Virus record (IMG/VR): IMGVR_UViG_3300046096_000189
Location: 99,978 to 163,977 of that record
DNA: 64,000 nucleotides
DNA from: a virus
Direction: 5' to 3' (one strand)
Every line of letters begins with the position of its first letter. Within the stretch, counting starts at the first letter, position 1. A program made the position numbers and the translations under genes. The notes below the pieces were generated by a model, which was not told the DNA's origin, did no database searches, and was given only the letters and a program-made list of their open reading frames with translations. Below are positions 52,674 through 60,513 of this stretch, one piece after another.

Positions 52674-53006
52674 CTTATTGTCCAGTAAAGTCGCTCAGCT
52701 TCACAGCTTACCCTCTTTACCCGGTGCGCTTACACACCCACCTGTACTTTCATACAGGAACAGATCATATCTTCATCCTTATTAAAGGATGCTCTCCGCT
52801 TCTTCCCTGCTTAGGGCTTTACTCGGTCGCAACTCCGATGATCGTTGAACTTTACGCATGGTTGATAAGAATCAACTTTAGCGTCTTAGCTGCTGATTAC
52901 CCAATTCTTATATTTTTCAAACTATCACGCTCATCGTTTCCGATCACGTTGTAGTATATAAGACTCTAAAGGACTTCCCAGCAATTCAAAGAGATAACTT
53001 AGTCAA

Positions 53007-54605
53007 TTACTCAACTAAGTGCCTTATCTCATCATTATTAAAATACAATGTCAATCGCCACACACCGCCTATCAATGCTTTTCTTCTAGCTATTGTAGGG
53101 ATATATTGTCTAGCATACCCAAATTGCTGACTAATATCTATAGGACTTGTTATAATCCTAGTTTCGCCAGTTTCAACGTTTTCGATAAAATATCCGTTAC
53201 CCCTAAAAGATCTTTTATCGAGACATAATTGTTTAAAGTACCTCAGCTCCTTATCGGTAAGATCTTTAAACTGTCCGTTGAAACTAAATTGCCAACCTTT
53301 AATCGGAATGTTCTTTAATCTTTTATTTTTAATAGATAGTTGAACACCCCATGAAACACCAGTTATTTTCTCACAAGCTGCCAGCGATTCAAATTTACGT
53401 TCTTTGCGTGTGAATATATTTCTAGCAGTAACTGGTATTTTTATTTGTAAATCTTCTAAGGATGGTTTTTCCTGAGGCCATGGTCTTGCATCTAATTTTC
53501 GTTTGAAACATAATCCGTCTGAATAGATTTTAATATCGGAAGATCTAAGTCTGACGGACACGGTTAGTTCAGAATATCCAAGTTTCAGAGAGCAATCCCT
53601 AGCACTTTTATATTCAGTCACCTCATCCGTGATTATGTTTTTAACAAGTATTGCTGAACCATACCTGAATTGATCGTACTCATTTTCTAAATTTTCATAA
53701 TTTTTCCATTCTTTTAATTCAGATAGCCATTGAAACTGCATGTAATTTTCCCAAAGTTTACAACCGGGTTTTGTTTTTAACCGATGGTAAAGTAAATCAT
53801 TACTCAAGCCTAATGCAATTGCGCATTGCGTCGGGTTATCATAAATAGTGATTTCATTGGTTTTAACATTTCTAGTTATGACGTCTATGGTATACTTTTT
53901 CTCATTTTCAAGAATTCTATTTACTTTTTCATCAGATCTATCACAATTCGAATAAATGACATTTCCTCTAGGTGTCACCCATTCTAAATTATCTAAGGTG
54001 TCAAAGCCAGGTATCTCATTTTTATGATTTACGTACAGCGATTCAACGTTTCTAGGATAATCTAGCCATGCTAAGCACATAGCTCTGTGTCTGAAAAATT
54101 TGTAAGATGTATTCTCATTAAGGGAAACATCAGGAATACCTGAATAGGAATGGTAACCATCTCTATCACAAAAAGCTTTTTTATCCACACCAGTTATCAA
54201 ATTTCTAACTTTTCCTTCCTTTGTTATACCATATCTTGTAAAACCAGGAATATAAGCATGATCTTTGTGTACTGGATGTGATAAACCAACTGGAAATTTC
54301 CAAATCAAGTTGCTAGGATGAGAGTTATTAAAATCACCGTCCTCGAACATCAAGTGTAATAAATGCACTTGACTTTCATGAACGTGAACGGGCTTAAAAG
54401 CCGAAGCTATGATAAACTCTATTGGATATAGACCAGGACCTCTTATCCAATCTAAGAAAATCAAAGTGCTTCCTGTTTCAGTTGAGATACACTCAATCTG
54501 AATGTTCTCTCGCGATATGACATCACCTTCTGAGTTAACAGAATAACGACCGTCAGACCAGGGTAGCGAAAGATAGTTTTGGGTTTGTAAATATTTACTA
54601 AGCAT
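53007..54605 (-). CDS. Large HNH homing endonuclease with duplicated modules and NUMOD-like repeats
   Basis: 532 residues. The catalytic HNH is HRAMCLAWLDYPRNVESLYV, then NHKNEIPGFDTLDNLEWVTP (about 173-212). An N-terminal module (about 1-105; IASAFKP...HLLHLMFEDGDFNNSHPSN, then LIWKF) has the same layout but lacks the N-H-K triad, so it is probably a degenerate copy. C-terminal repeats of about 35-45 residues around IDVITRNVKTNEITIYDN, LVKNIITDEVTEYKSARDCS, TARNIFTRKERKFESLAACE and ENVETGETRIITSPIDIS resemble NUMOD1-type DNA-binding units. A perfect palindrome (54610-54627) covers the AAAGG of the ribosome site. The 3' end of the gene overlaps intron core elements. Confidence 0.8.
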   Translation of the reverse strand: MLSKYLQTQNYLSLPWSDGRYSVNSEGDVISRENIQIECISTETGSTLIFLDWIRGPGLYPIEFIIASAFKPVHVHESQVHLLHLMFEDGDFNNSHPSNLIWKFPVGLSHPVHKDHAYIPGFTRYGITKEGKVRNLITGVDKKAFCDRDGYHSYSGIPDVSLNENTSYKFFRHRAMCLAWLDYPRNVESLYVNHKNEIPGFDTLDNLEWVTPRGNVIYSNCDRSDEKVNRILENEKKYTIDVITRNVKTNEITIYDNPTQCAIALGLSNDLLYHRLKTKPGCKLWENYMQFQWLSELKEWKNYENLENEYDQFRYGSAILVKNIITDEVTEYKSARDCSLKLGYSELTVSVRLRSSDIKIYSDGLCFKRKLDARPWPQEKPSLEDLQIKIPVTARNIFTRKERKFESLAACEKITGVSWGVQLSIKNKRLKNIPIKGWQFSFNGQFKDLTDKELRYFKQLCLDKRSFRGNGYFIENVETGETRIITSPIDISQQFGYARQYIPTIARRKALIGGVWRLTLYFNNDEIRHLVE

Positions 54606-54609
54606 ATAT

Positions 54610-54627
54610 CCTTTCTATATAGAAAGG
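54610..54627 (-). promoter_or_regulatory. Palindrome masking the HNH ribosome site
   Basis: CCTTTCTATATAGAAAGG, an 18-base perfect palindrome ending 4 bases before ATG. Its 3' half holds AAAGG, so folding of the long transcript would hide the ribosome site, as known for I-TevI in the T4 td intron. Confidence 0.55.
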
Positions 54628-54664
54628 TATGCTAAACGGCGATTGACAATAATGATAAGAATTA

Positions 54665-55906
54665 AGCGCGCACTGTTAAAATGTGCATTCCAATAGTGAG
54701 GTCATTTGGGTTCTTTTTGAACTTAGTAATCTTCACTCGTTGAGCCGACCCCTGCAAAAGGCTCGGATTTCTTTGGAGACATACATACAAACCTTTATCA
54801 GGCGCTTCGTCTATCAGCTCCTGCATAAACCTTTCTAACAAGGGGTGGTGTTTGTTAGTATGTTTGTATAGGAAACCAATAGAGTCATTCAGACCCATGC
54901 CGTAACGCCGCAGCTTATTCAACATGTGGATACGGTAAGCTGTGGTGGCCATACACCAAGGAGCTTCTATTTCATCATACTCTTTACCCGCTGTAATAGA
55001 GATGATAACTGCTCGGAATGAGAAGTTGGTTCTGGCTCCGAACATGTGTTTCCTGAAGTGACCGTGCTTATGAGCCATCAACAACAGGGTGTCGTTGTAG
55101 AAATCACAAAGCATGATCAAGGACTTAACTGTTCGGTTTTGCTTGGTCTTACTTGTCTGATCGTAAAAGTCTCTGTCAATAGACACCATCGTGTTGACAG
55201 CATTCACAGCCTTCATAATGGAAGGATCTGTGTATGTGCCTAGCGGTTGTGTATCAAAGATCAGGACTATCTTGTTCGGCAAAGGCAGATACTCACTGAA
55301 AATTATCTTACGATAGTCTTTTAGCAAGGATTGAAGATAGTCTATCCTCTCACTCTTAAGCTCGAACTTCTGAGTCTTAGGTGCAAACTCAGTCATGGAG
55401 AAGAGAGTATCCATGATGTAATCGAAATTAGTCACAAAGTAATTGTAACCGCGCTCGATATTGCACGTCATCAGTTTGGTCAGCACTTTGTCAGGTGTTT
55501 TAGCTGCTGTCGTATAGCTTGTGTTACAAAGCCATTCGATCACAGAGAACCCTGATTTGGTAAACCTCTTGATGAGCATCATGAAAACCACAGGAGAAAT
55601 AAGCTTCTCTACCCCTACTGGTTGTTTGAGCCAGATGACTGGTTCGATATCTGACACAACTGAAGCTTTAACTTCAGTGTGACAGACTGGACAGATAGTA
55701 CTCTTAGAATATTCACCTTTGGTATGTCCACATTGACAACTGGGAATCAGACTGATCTGATCACTAGAGAGATGTGTGGTAAGTTTCTCTTTGACAGCCT
55801 CACGTTCTTCAAGCGTAGAACACGCCATGTGGTTGATGAGGGTGGGGGTATGACGTAATGTATAAAACATCTCGTCGTAGTTAACCAGTTCTTGGATAAC
55901 AGGCAT
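54665..55906 (-). CDS. RNA polymerase beta' N-terminal subunit, exon 1 (phiKZ gp55-like)
   Basis: Exon 1 encodes 414 of 476 residues. C57-x-C59 and C72-x-x-C75 (SCQCGHTKGEYSKSTICPVC) match the first beta' zinc site exactly (C-x-C-x12-C-x2-C). FGARTNFSFRAVIISITAG parallels bacterial GKRVDYSARSVI. YVCLQRNPSLLQGSAQRVKI parallels the L-N-R-A-P-T-L-H-R segment. The exon ends HILTVRA; the next codon would be a stop from the intron. It is directly downstream of the chimallin candidate, as in phiKZ (gp54, gp55), and uses an early-type motif (55947-55964) 41 bases before its ATG. Confidence 0.9.
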
Positions 55907-55946
55907 GAGTTTCCTTTATGGTTGGTTGATGATACATTCAGACAGC

Positions 55947-55964
55947 GGTCACATAAAGTATATG
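55947..55964 (-). promoter_or_regulatory. Candidate early-type promoter of beta' N gene
   Basis: Minus-strand CATATACTTTATGTGACC, 41 bases upstream of the exon 1 start. It differs by one base from the consensus core ACTTTATTTGACC. Confidence 0.6.
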
Positions 55965-55994
55965 GTATTAGTAAAATTAACAAACAGGACAAAA

Positions 55995-56026
55995 AAAGAT
56001 ACACCAGCCGAAGCTGGTGTATCTTT
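55995..56026 (-). terminator. Hairpin terminator after chimallin candidate
   Basis: AAAGATACACCAGC and GCTGGTGTATCTTT around a CGAA loop, immediately downstream of the chimallin candidate stop, with A- and T-runs on both sides. Confidence 0.9.
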
Positions 56027-56050
56027 ATGTCAGATCCGTATCTCTACAGA

Positions 56051-57919
56051 TCAGTAGCGGTAACCACCCATGTTGATGTAGTTCTGCATATGCTGAGGAG
56101 CCATGCCGAAACCCATGAACGATTGAGTAGGTGCCAGCAGACCAGCGTTGGCGAAACTTGCAACACCGCGTTGGTTGTTGAAGTCTGCACCAGACATTGG
56201 GCTGTTGATACGCACCATCAGGTTGCAAGCCTGAATACCCTTACGCAGAGCGTCCAGGAACGTAGCGCTGAAGGTCACTCGTTGAGCATAGCCTGTAAAC
56301 ACAGCGGACTCATTGGACATGCTGGAGATCATACGCTTGCGATCGGAGAGACGCTCTGCCAACGAGATGTTGGTGTTCAGGTACGTTTCGGTGAACTGAC
56401 GCAATGCATGCACATTGTTGGCACCAAGGATGTTGGCAGCTGCCAAGTAGTCGATGTCACGGATGTCACGCTGAGCACCGTTGCGATCGGTGTAGTAACC
56501 CAGATGGACACGGTTACCCACATCCACGAACATCTGTGCGTTGTTCGGGAAATAGCGACCGAAGTTGCCAGCAGTCAGTTCCTGAGCAGCTTTGTACATG
56601 ATGTCGTAAGCACCACCACCGCTTGCAGCAGCTGCACTGTACAGACCAGTATACCATGCCTGAGGACCAGCTTCTGGGCAGTCAACAGCAACCATCAGAC
56701 CAGGCTGAACCAGAGTGTTCAAGAACTGACCCAAGTTCTCAGTCGTAAAACTGGAAGACTTGGTGTCGAGGATGTTGCTGATACCAGTGGGTTGATTGTC
56801 AAAGTTGCCTTCGATGTTCAACGCACCTGCATCACGCAGATCCAAATCCTTAGTCATCTGGGGTCGGAAGATCTGGTAGTAGTTGTTGTTCAACGCCAGA
56901 GCATCCATGTTCGCCACTGCCAACAGCATGTTAGCTGGAGTGTATGCGTGAGCACTGGACAGAGTGGTGATCACAGCACGAGCTGCAAACTTCTGTGGCA
57001 AACGCTGTTGTGCAGGCATGTAGGGGTTGACCATGGGTTCACGAGGAGCCCAGAGCATTTCTACAAAGCCGCCAACTTCACTGATGCGAGTCTCACGACC
57101 GCCGCTGTTCAGACTGCGGTTCTGATTTTGGTTCTGATTGTTCTGAGCTGCAAAGCTCAGTTGGAAGTCAGAACGAATCAAGTTACCGACATCGTCAGCC
57201 ACAGGTGTCGAACCAAAGGTCATGTTGATGACCAATTGTTGACCCGTAGGGATCTGCGACAGGTTCAGATCCTGGAACGTAGGAACCAGTTGAGACAACT
57301 CAGTACCGTTAGCCAAGCCAGCGTTCAGTGCCAGCTTATACACAGCAGCTTTGTCCTTCGTATTGAAAGTAGCTGGTACGACAGTGGCGTCGGTGAACCG
57401 CAGTTCGTGCTGAGGAAACGCACGACCAACAGCCGCCTTGGCTTTTGCAATCAAGATGTCGTCGAGAGCATCGCCCGCTACCCGATACAACTCGATTTGC
57501 TTTTGGTGGTGGTACTGCACCACAGGAGTGGGTTTGTCACCAGTTGCTTCGAGGATCAGCACATGGAATGCTACCTTGTTAGGTACATCCTTCAGACGCA
57601 TCGCCACGACCAGGCAAGAGAATGCCAGAGCCGTTTCGTTCTGGTTGTCCAGATCCAGAATGCTGATCAGACTGTCAGAACTTGCGTTCTTGTAGATCTC
57701 AATAAGTGCGGTCTTGAGGTCGTTGTAAGCCTCAGACCCAATTGAGCGACCGATAGGGGCACCGAAGATGTTACCGCCGGAACCGAAGTTCCAAGAAGAT
57801 TTCACAGGTGCTTGTTGGGTAGCAGTAGCTGCTTGACCAGGAGAACCGGCTTGGGTGAAAGCGGTTGCTTCAGCAGAGGTTGCAGAAGCGGAAGAGTTGT
57901 TACCAGTATTGAGAGCCAT
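56051..57919 (-). CDS. Chimallin candidate: phage nucleus major shell protein (phiKZ gp54 position)
   Basis: 622 residues (known chimallins are about 600-630). A low-complexity Ala/Thr/Ser/Gln start (about 1-40) is followed by a folded core (NIFGAPIGRSIGSEAYNDLK; FVEMLWAPREPMVNPYMPAQ) and a Met/Gly/Phe/Tyr-rich C-terminal tail (GFGMAPQHMQNYINMGGYRY), the sort of flexible ends that tile this shell. It lies next to the beta' N gene, as phiKZ gp54 does next to gp55. The DNA is visibly richer in C- and G-ending codons than neighbouring genes, as expected for an abundant protein. AAGGA precedes ATG. An early-type motif lies about 100 bases upstream. I cannot align it to known chimallins here. Confidence 0.65.
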   Translation of the reverse strand: MALNTGNNSSASATSAEATAFTQAGSPGQAATATQQAPVKSSWNFGSGGNIFGAPIGRSIGSEAYNDLKTALIEIYKNASSDSLISILDLDNQNETALAFSCLVVAMRLKDVPNKVAFHVLILEATGDKPTPVVQYHHQKQIELYRVAGDALDDILIAKAKAAVGRAFPQHELRFTDATVVPATFNTKDKAAVYKLALNAGLANGTELSQLVPTFQDLNLSQIPTGQQLVINMTFGSTPVADDVGNLIRSDFQLSFAAQNNQNQNQNRSLNSGGRETRISEVGGFVEMLWAPREPMVNPYMPAQQRLPQKFAARAVITTLSSAHAYTPANMLLAVANMDALALNNNYYQIFRPQMTKDLDLRDAGALNIEGNFDNQPTGISNILDTKSSSFTTENLGQFLNTLVQPGLMVAVDCPEAGPQAWYTGLYSAAAASGGGAYDIMYKAAQELTAGNFGRYFPNNAQMFVDVGNRVHLGYYTDRNGAQRDIRDIDYLAAANILGANNVHALRQFTETYLNTNISLAERLSDRKRMISSMSNESAVFTGYAQRVTFSATFLDALRKGIQACNLMVRINSPMSGADFNNQRGVASFANAGLLAPTQSFMGFGMAPQHMQNYINMGGYRY

Positions 57920-58020
57920 GATTTTCCTTGAGTTATGGAAGGTTAAAATTGATTGTGCACAATCAGCCTTTAGAGCTAAAGACTAAGCAGAACTACTCGT
58001 TAAAACTAATTATCGACTAG

Positions 58021-58038
58021 GGCCAAATAAAGTATATG
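58021..58038 (-). promoter_or_regulatory. Candidate early-type promoter of chimallin candidate
   Basis: Minus-strand CATATACTTTATTTGGCC, 102 bases upstream of the chimallin candidate ATG. The roughly 300-base gap 57920-58219 otherwise shows an A/T-rich leader and no other recognisable gene. A second, divergent promoter for the 58220 gene must also lie here: TATG occurs at 58193-58196. Confidence 0.6.
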
Positions 58039-58219
58039 AACCCTGGTTTTTTTAGAAACGGGATTTTTGCGGCCAAGAGTTTACTCAGAGGTTACCCTCT
58101 AAGTTGCACGGACGTTCAGTTCCATACTATAAGTATACTGTCTGTAAAAAATGTACCTAACTTTTATCTTAAGTCTAATCACTATAGCAATCTTATGAAT
58201 TATTTTTAAAGCCAGAACC

Positions 58220-59299
58220 ATGTACGAGCTTTTCACAAAACGTTTCGAAGAAAATAACGATATCATACGTCCTGGTCAAATAGACCTCATCAAGAGAAAC
58301 TATCAGAAACAGATCACTAAAATTGAAAACTATTACAGAGCATCTGGCTTTAGTGTAAGAAGCAAACATTTGTTCTGTAGGATCATCACGACAGCTTTAT
58401 CTGGCATGTCTTTAGATATATACAGATTCAATCAGCTGAATGATCTAAGGGCCAATAACTACGCTAGGTATTTTGAACTGACCTCAGAAGTAAGCTTTGG
58501 TAAATTCAGAAAAGACTTTCTATATAGAGGGTTGACTGGTTTGCTATCTATATCCGAATATTTCGACGTAGCTGAGGCTTATAGAGACTGGGAAAACTTA
58601 AGACCTGTGGAGGTACTTACACACAACGTAAGCAACACAAGGTTTTTACTACCTGACAATCCAAACTACAACAGTGAAGAAGGCATCAACTACGTCAAGA
58701 TAGACATACCTAAGTTATTGTTGATGTACAGAGCTTTCTATGAGAAACAGGTAAGTGCCAGAGGAGATGTTGACGGTGGTATGGTCCCCGTGGCTCAGTT
58801 TGTCATGAGGTATGTATTACCTAACATGATGAGATCTCATTTAGAGCTGGTTTTGTTTAACAGATTTAACAATTTGTTAACTGGTGAGCCTATGGGTGAG
58901 ACTTATAAGAACCACCCTTTTCCTGTTCTGGATCAAGATAAGTCTTTAGATAATGTTCTCTATGAGCTGGTCAAACATGTTCAAAGAAAACCTATGCACT
59001 ATTATAGTGTATTGAAGCTGATACCTTCTGTCTACTCAGAAGACTTTCAACAGTTTGGTCTGATGCCTGATTTAGCACCTACCAAACAAGTCTGGTGGTA
59101 TCTGCTTATGTCTAAGAGAAGAGTTATGGAAATGTTAATGACACAGAACCCTGAGAGGGGTGAGAGGTTAAACAATTTCTATATACAGGATCTTAAAGTA
59201 GATCTGCAAAGATTGAACAGAGACAACAGTCTGAATTTCATGAAACAAGATGATTTGTTCATGGATGATATACTGTTTGCTAATGAACATTCTAAATAA
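58220..59299 (+). CDS. Probable virion protein upstream of chimallin candidate
   Basis: 359 residues. Helical with aromatic-rich segments (YFDVAEAYRDWENLRPVEVL; DKSLDNVLYELVKHVQRKPM). No motif, membrane segment or signal. It is divergent from the chimallin candidate and is followed after 8 bases by the 59308 gene. TATG, the late promoter core, lies about 25 bases before its start, so late expression and a structural role are plausible. Confidence 0.45.
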   Translation: MYELFTKRFEENNDIIRPGQIDLIKRNYQKQITKIENYYRASGFSVRSKHLFCRIITTALSGMSLDIYRFNQLNDLRANNYARYFELTSEVSFGKFRKDFLYRGLTGLLSISEYFDVAEAYRDWENLRPVEVLTHNVSNTRFLLPDNPNYNSEEGINYVKIDIPKLLLMYRAFYEKQVSARGDVDGGMVPVAQFVMRYVLPNMMRSHLELVLFNRFNNLLTGEPMGETYKNHPFPVLDQDKSLDNVLYELVKHVQRKPMHYYSVLKLIPSVYSEDFQQFGLMPDLAPTKQVWWYLLMSKRRVMEMLMTQNPERGERLNNFYIQDLKVDLQRLNRDNSLNFMKQDDLFMDDILFANEHSK

Positions 59300-59307
59300 G
59301 GAACCTT

Positions 59308-60117
59308 ATGTCTATACTGACTAAAGCTTTAGATGAGATAAAGTACAGGATACCTATACAGGTACTGATGGAAGCTTTTAAACCTAATCATACCACATGG
59401 AGACCCACAGCTCCCGTGAGTATGGATTCTGAAATATTAAATAAAGTCATTAAGCCTAGAGTGGTGGTCGATACCAACATCGTAGGCGGTCAGACTGCTT
59501 TGATATCTTTAGATGGTTTAACTCCTGAGTATATAGATAGGTATAGCATGCTGTACCATATACCACCAGAGAGATTGAACAACAGAGCTATTATGTCTGT
59601 GTTATCTGTAGGCTTAGCTCCTTATGGAGTAGGTAACAACGGATTTCCTTCTGTAGCCAGTAACTGTTCCAGTGATCTGGTGGGTGTTGGGGCCAGAGTG
59701 GGTAACTCTTTCTCATCTGTACCTATGATGTCAAATGCCACTGCTGAATTGGTAGAAAGATCTACCGTAGTGGTCAGAGACAGCGCACATCCTAATTACT
59801 ATTATGTATTAAGATGTGTGGTGGCTAATGAAGCTAACATGGAAAATATAAACCCCAGATCTTGGCACGTTTTTGCTAAGCTTTGTGAATTGGCTGTAAA
59901 GTCTTATATCTACAACACCATGTTGATAAAGATGGATCAGGCTTTTCTGTCTGGCGGTCAAGAGTTAGGCGCTTTTAAGAATTACGTAGAGGGCCTGTCT
60001 GATAGTGAAGAGATGTATCAGACTCAGTTACGTGAAGTATGGCAAGCAGTTAACTTTATGAATTCTGCTTCTGATTACAGCAGGTTTATTAGATTACAGG
60101 TAAGTCCTGGGATTTAA
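59308..60117 (+). CDS. Probable virion protein, second in unit
   Basis: 269 residues. Val/Ser/Asn-rich (SVLSVGLAPYGVGNNGFPSV) with a helical C-terminus (GAFKNYVEGLSDSEEMYQTQ). It follows the 58220 gene by 8 bases and ends at a convergent terminator. No family is recognised; a structural role is inferred from composition and pairing. Confidence 0.45.
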   Translation: MSILTKALDEIKYRIPIQVLMEAFKPNHTTWRPTAPVSMDSEILNKVIKPRVVVDTNIVGGQTALISLDGLTPEYIDRYSMLYHIPPERLNNRAIMSVLSVGLAPYGVGNNGFPSVASNCSSDLVGVGARVGNSFSSVPMMSNATAELVERSTVVVRDSAHPNYYYVLRCVVANEANMENINPRSWHVFAKLCELAVKSYIYNTMLIKMDQAFLSGGQELGAFKNYVEGLSDSEEMYQTQLREVWQAVNFMNSASDYSRFIRLQVSPGI

Positions 60118-60130
60118 AGTAAAAAAAAAA

Positions 60131-60169
60131 ATAACACCCCTAGTCCTTACAGGCTGGGGGTGTTATTTT
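60131..60169. terminator. Bidirectional hairpin terminator
   Basis: AATAACACCCC and GGGGTGTTATT with a short loop, flanked by an A-run and T-run, between convergent genes 59308 (+) and 60168 (-). The hairpin overlaps the stop of the latter. Confidence 0.9.
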
Positions 60170-60374
60170 ACCACTCAAATCCAACATGCCAATACACGTT
60201 GCATATTTTCTCACCAGCTTTCTGATCAGAAACCCCATACAAAAGTATGGGCACGCCACTCAAATTGAGGTTCTTCCCACATGAGAACCCGGACGAGAAG
60301 TCCGTTGTGGTGGAAAGGGAAATTTTTCCTTCCGTCACATGTTTGCAACTCCGGCAAGGTAGTCCGTCGCTCAT
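60168..60374 (-). CDS. Small zinc-finger-like protein
   Basis: Start placed at ATG 60372-60374 (MSDGLPCRSC), because AAGGAG lies 7 bases upstream; the longer frame from 60395 has no site. 68 residues with C7-x-x-C10, C33 and C57-type cysteines, arguing for a small zinc-binding fold. An early-type promoter motif lies at 60431-60449. It may be a host-takeover or regulatory protein; no family recognised. Confidence 0.55.
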   Translation of the reverse strand: MSDGLPCRSCKHVTEGKISLSTTTDFSSGFSCGKNLNLSGVPILLYGVSDQKAGEKICNVYWHVGFEW

Positions 60375-60430
60375 AACCATCTCCTTAGCCATCAAGTATT
60401 ACAGAAGTGTAACTTAAACTGATAACGATA

Positions 60431-60449
60431 GTCAAGTTAAGTATATATG
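60431..60449 (-). promoter_or_regulatory. Candidate early-type promoter of small zinc protein
   Basis: Minus-strand CATATATACTTAACTTGAC, related to the copies at 42881 and 58021, about 57 bases upstream of the start. Confidence 0.45.
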
Positions 60450-60473
60450 ACTGAATTTATTTATAAGCCGAAA

Positions 60474-60508
60474 AAGACACTACCCAGCTCTAAGCTGGGT
60501 AGTGTCTT
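60474..60508 (-). terminator. Hairpin terminator after DNA polymerase C-half
   Basis: AAGACACTACCCAGCT and AGCTGGGTAGTGTCTT-type stem, just downstream of the polymerase C-half stop on the minus strand. Confidence 0.85.
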
Positions 60509-60513
60509 AAATC

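Larger units (their letters stand above)
52674..54664 (-). ncRNA. Group I intron A with HNH gene in RNAP beta' N gene
   Basis: 1991 bases, after GCT of exon 1 (54665) and ending in G at 52674. The core (52674-53005) includes GAATTGCTGGGAAGTCC and a typical 3' end. A stem GGCGATTGACA/TGTCAATCGCC joins 54638-54648 with 53049-53059, closing the HNH gene into an extended P1 loop, then AATAATGAT/ATCATTATT. GGCAC just before P2 (ACTTAGT/ACTAAGT) can pair with exon GCGCU with one C-A mismatch, a weaker guide than in the other introns. The end of the HNH gene lies in the P1/P2 region. Confidence 0.8.

Noticed and set aside
52670-52954. 94-residue plus-strand frame
   Set aside because: It lies on the opposite strand of intron A's core; no ribosome site and no protein-like features.
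55892-57745. 617-residue open frame on the plus strand
   Set aside because: It lies antisense to the chimallin candidate. The reading is rich in Val/Cys/His/Thr with no ribosome site and no domain; it arises from the codon bias of the real gene.
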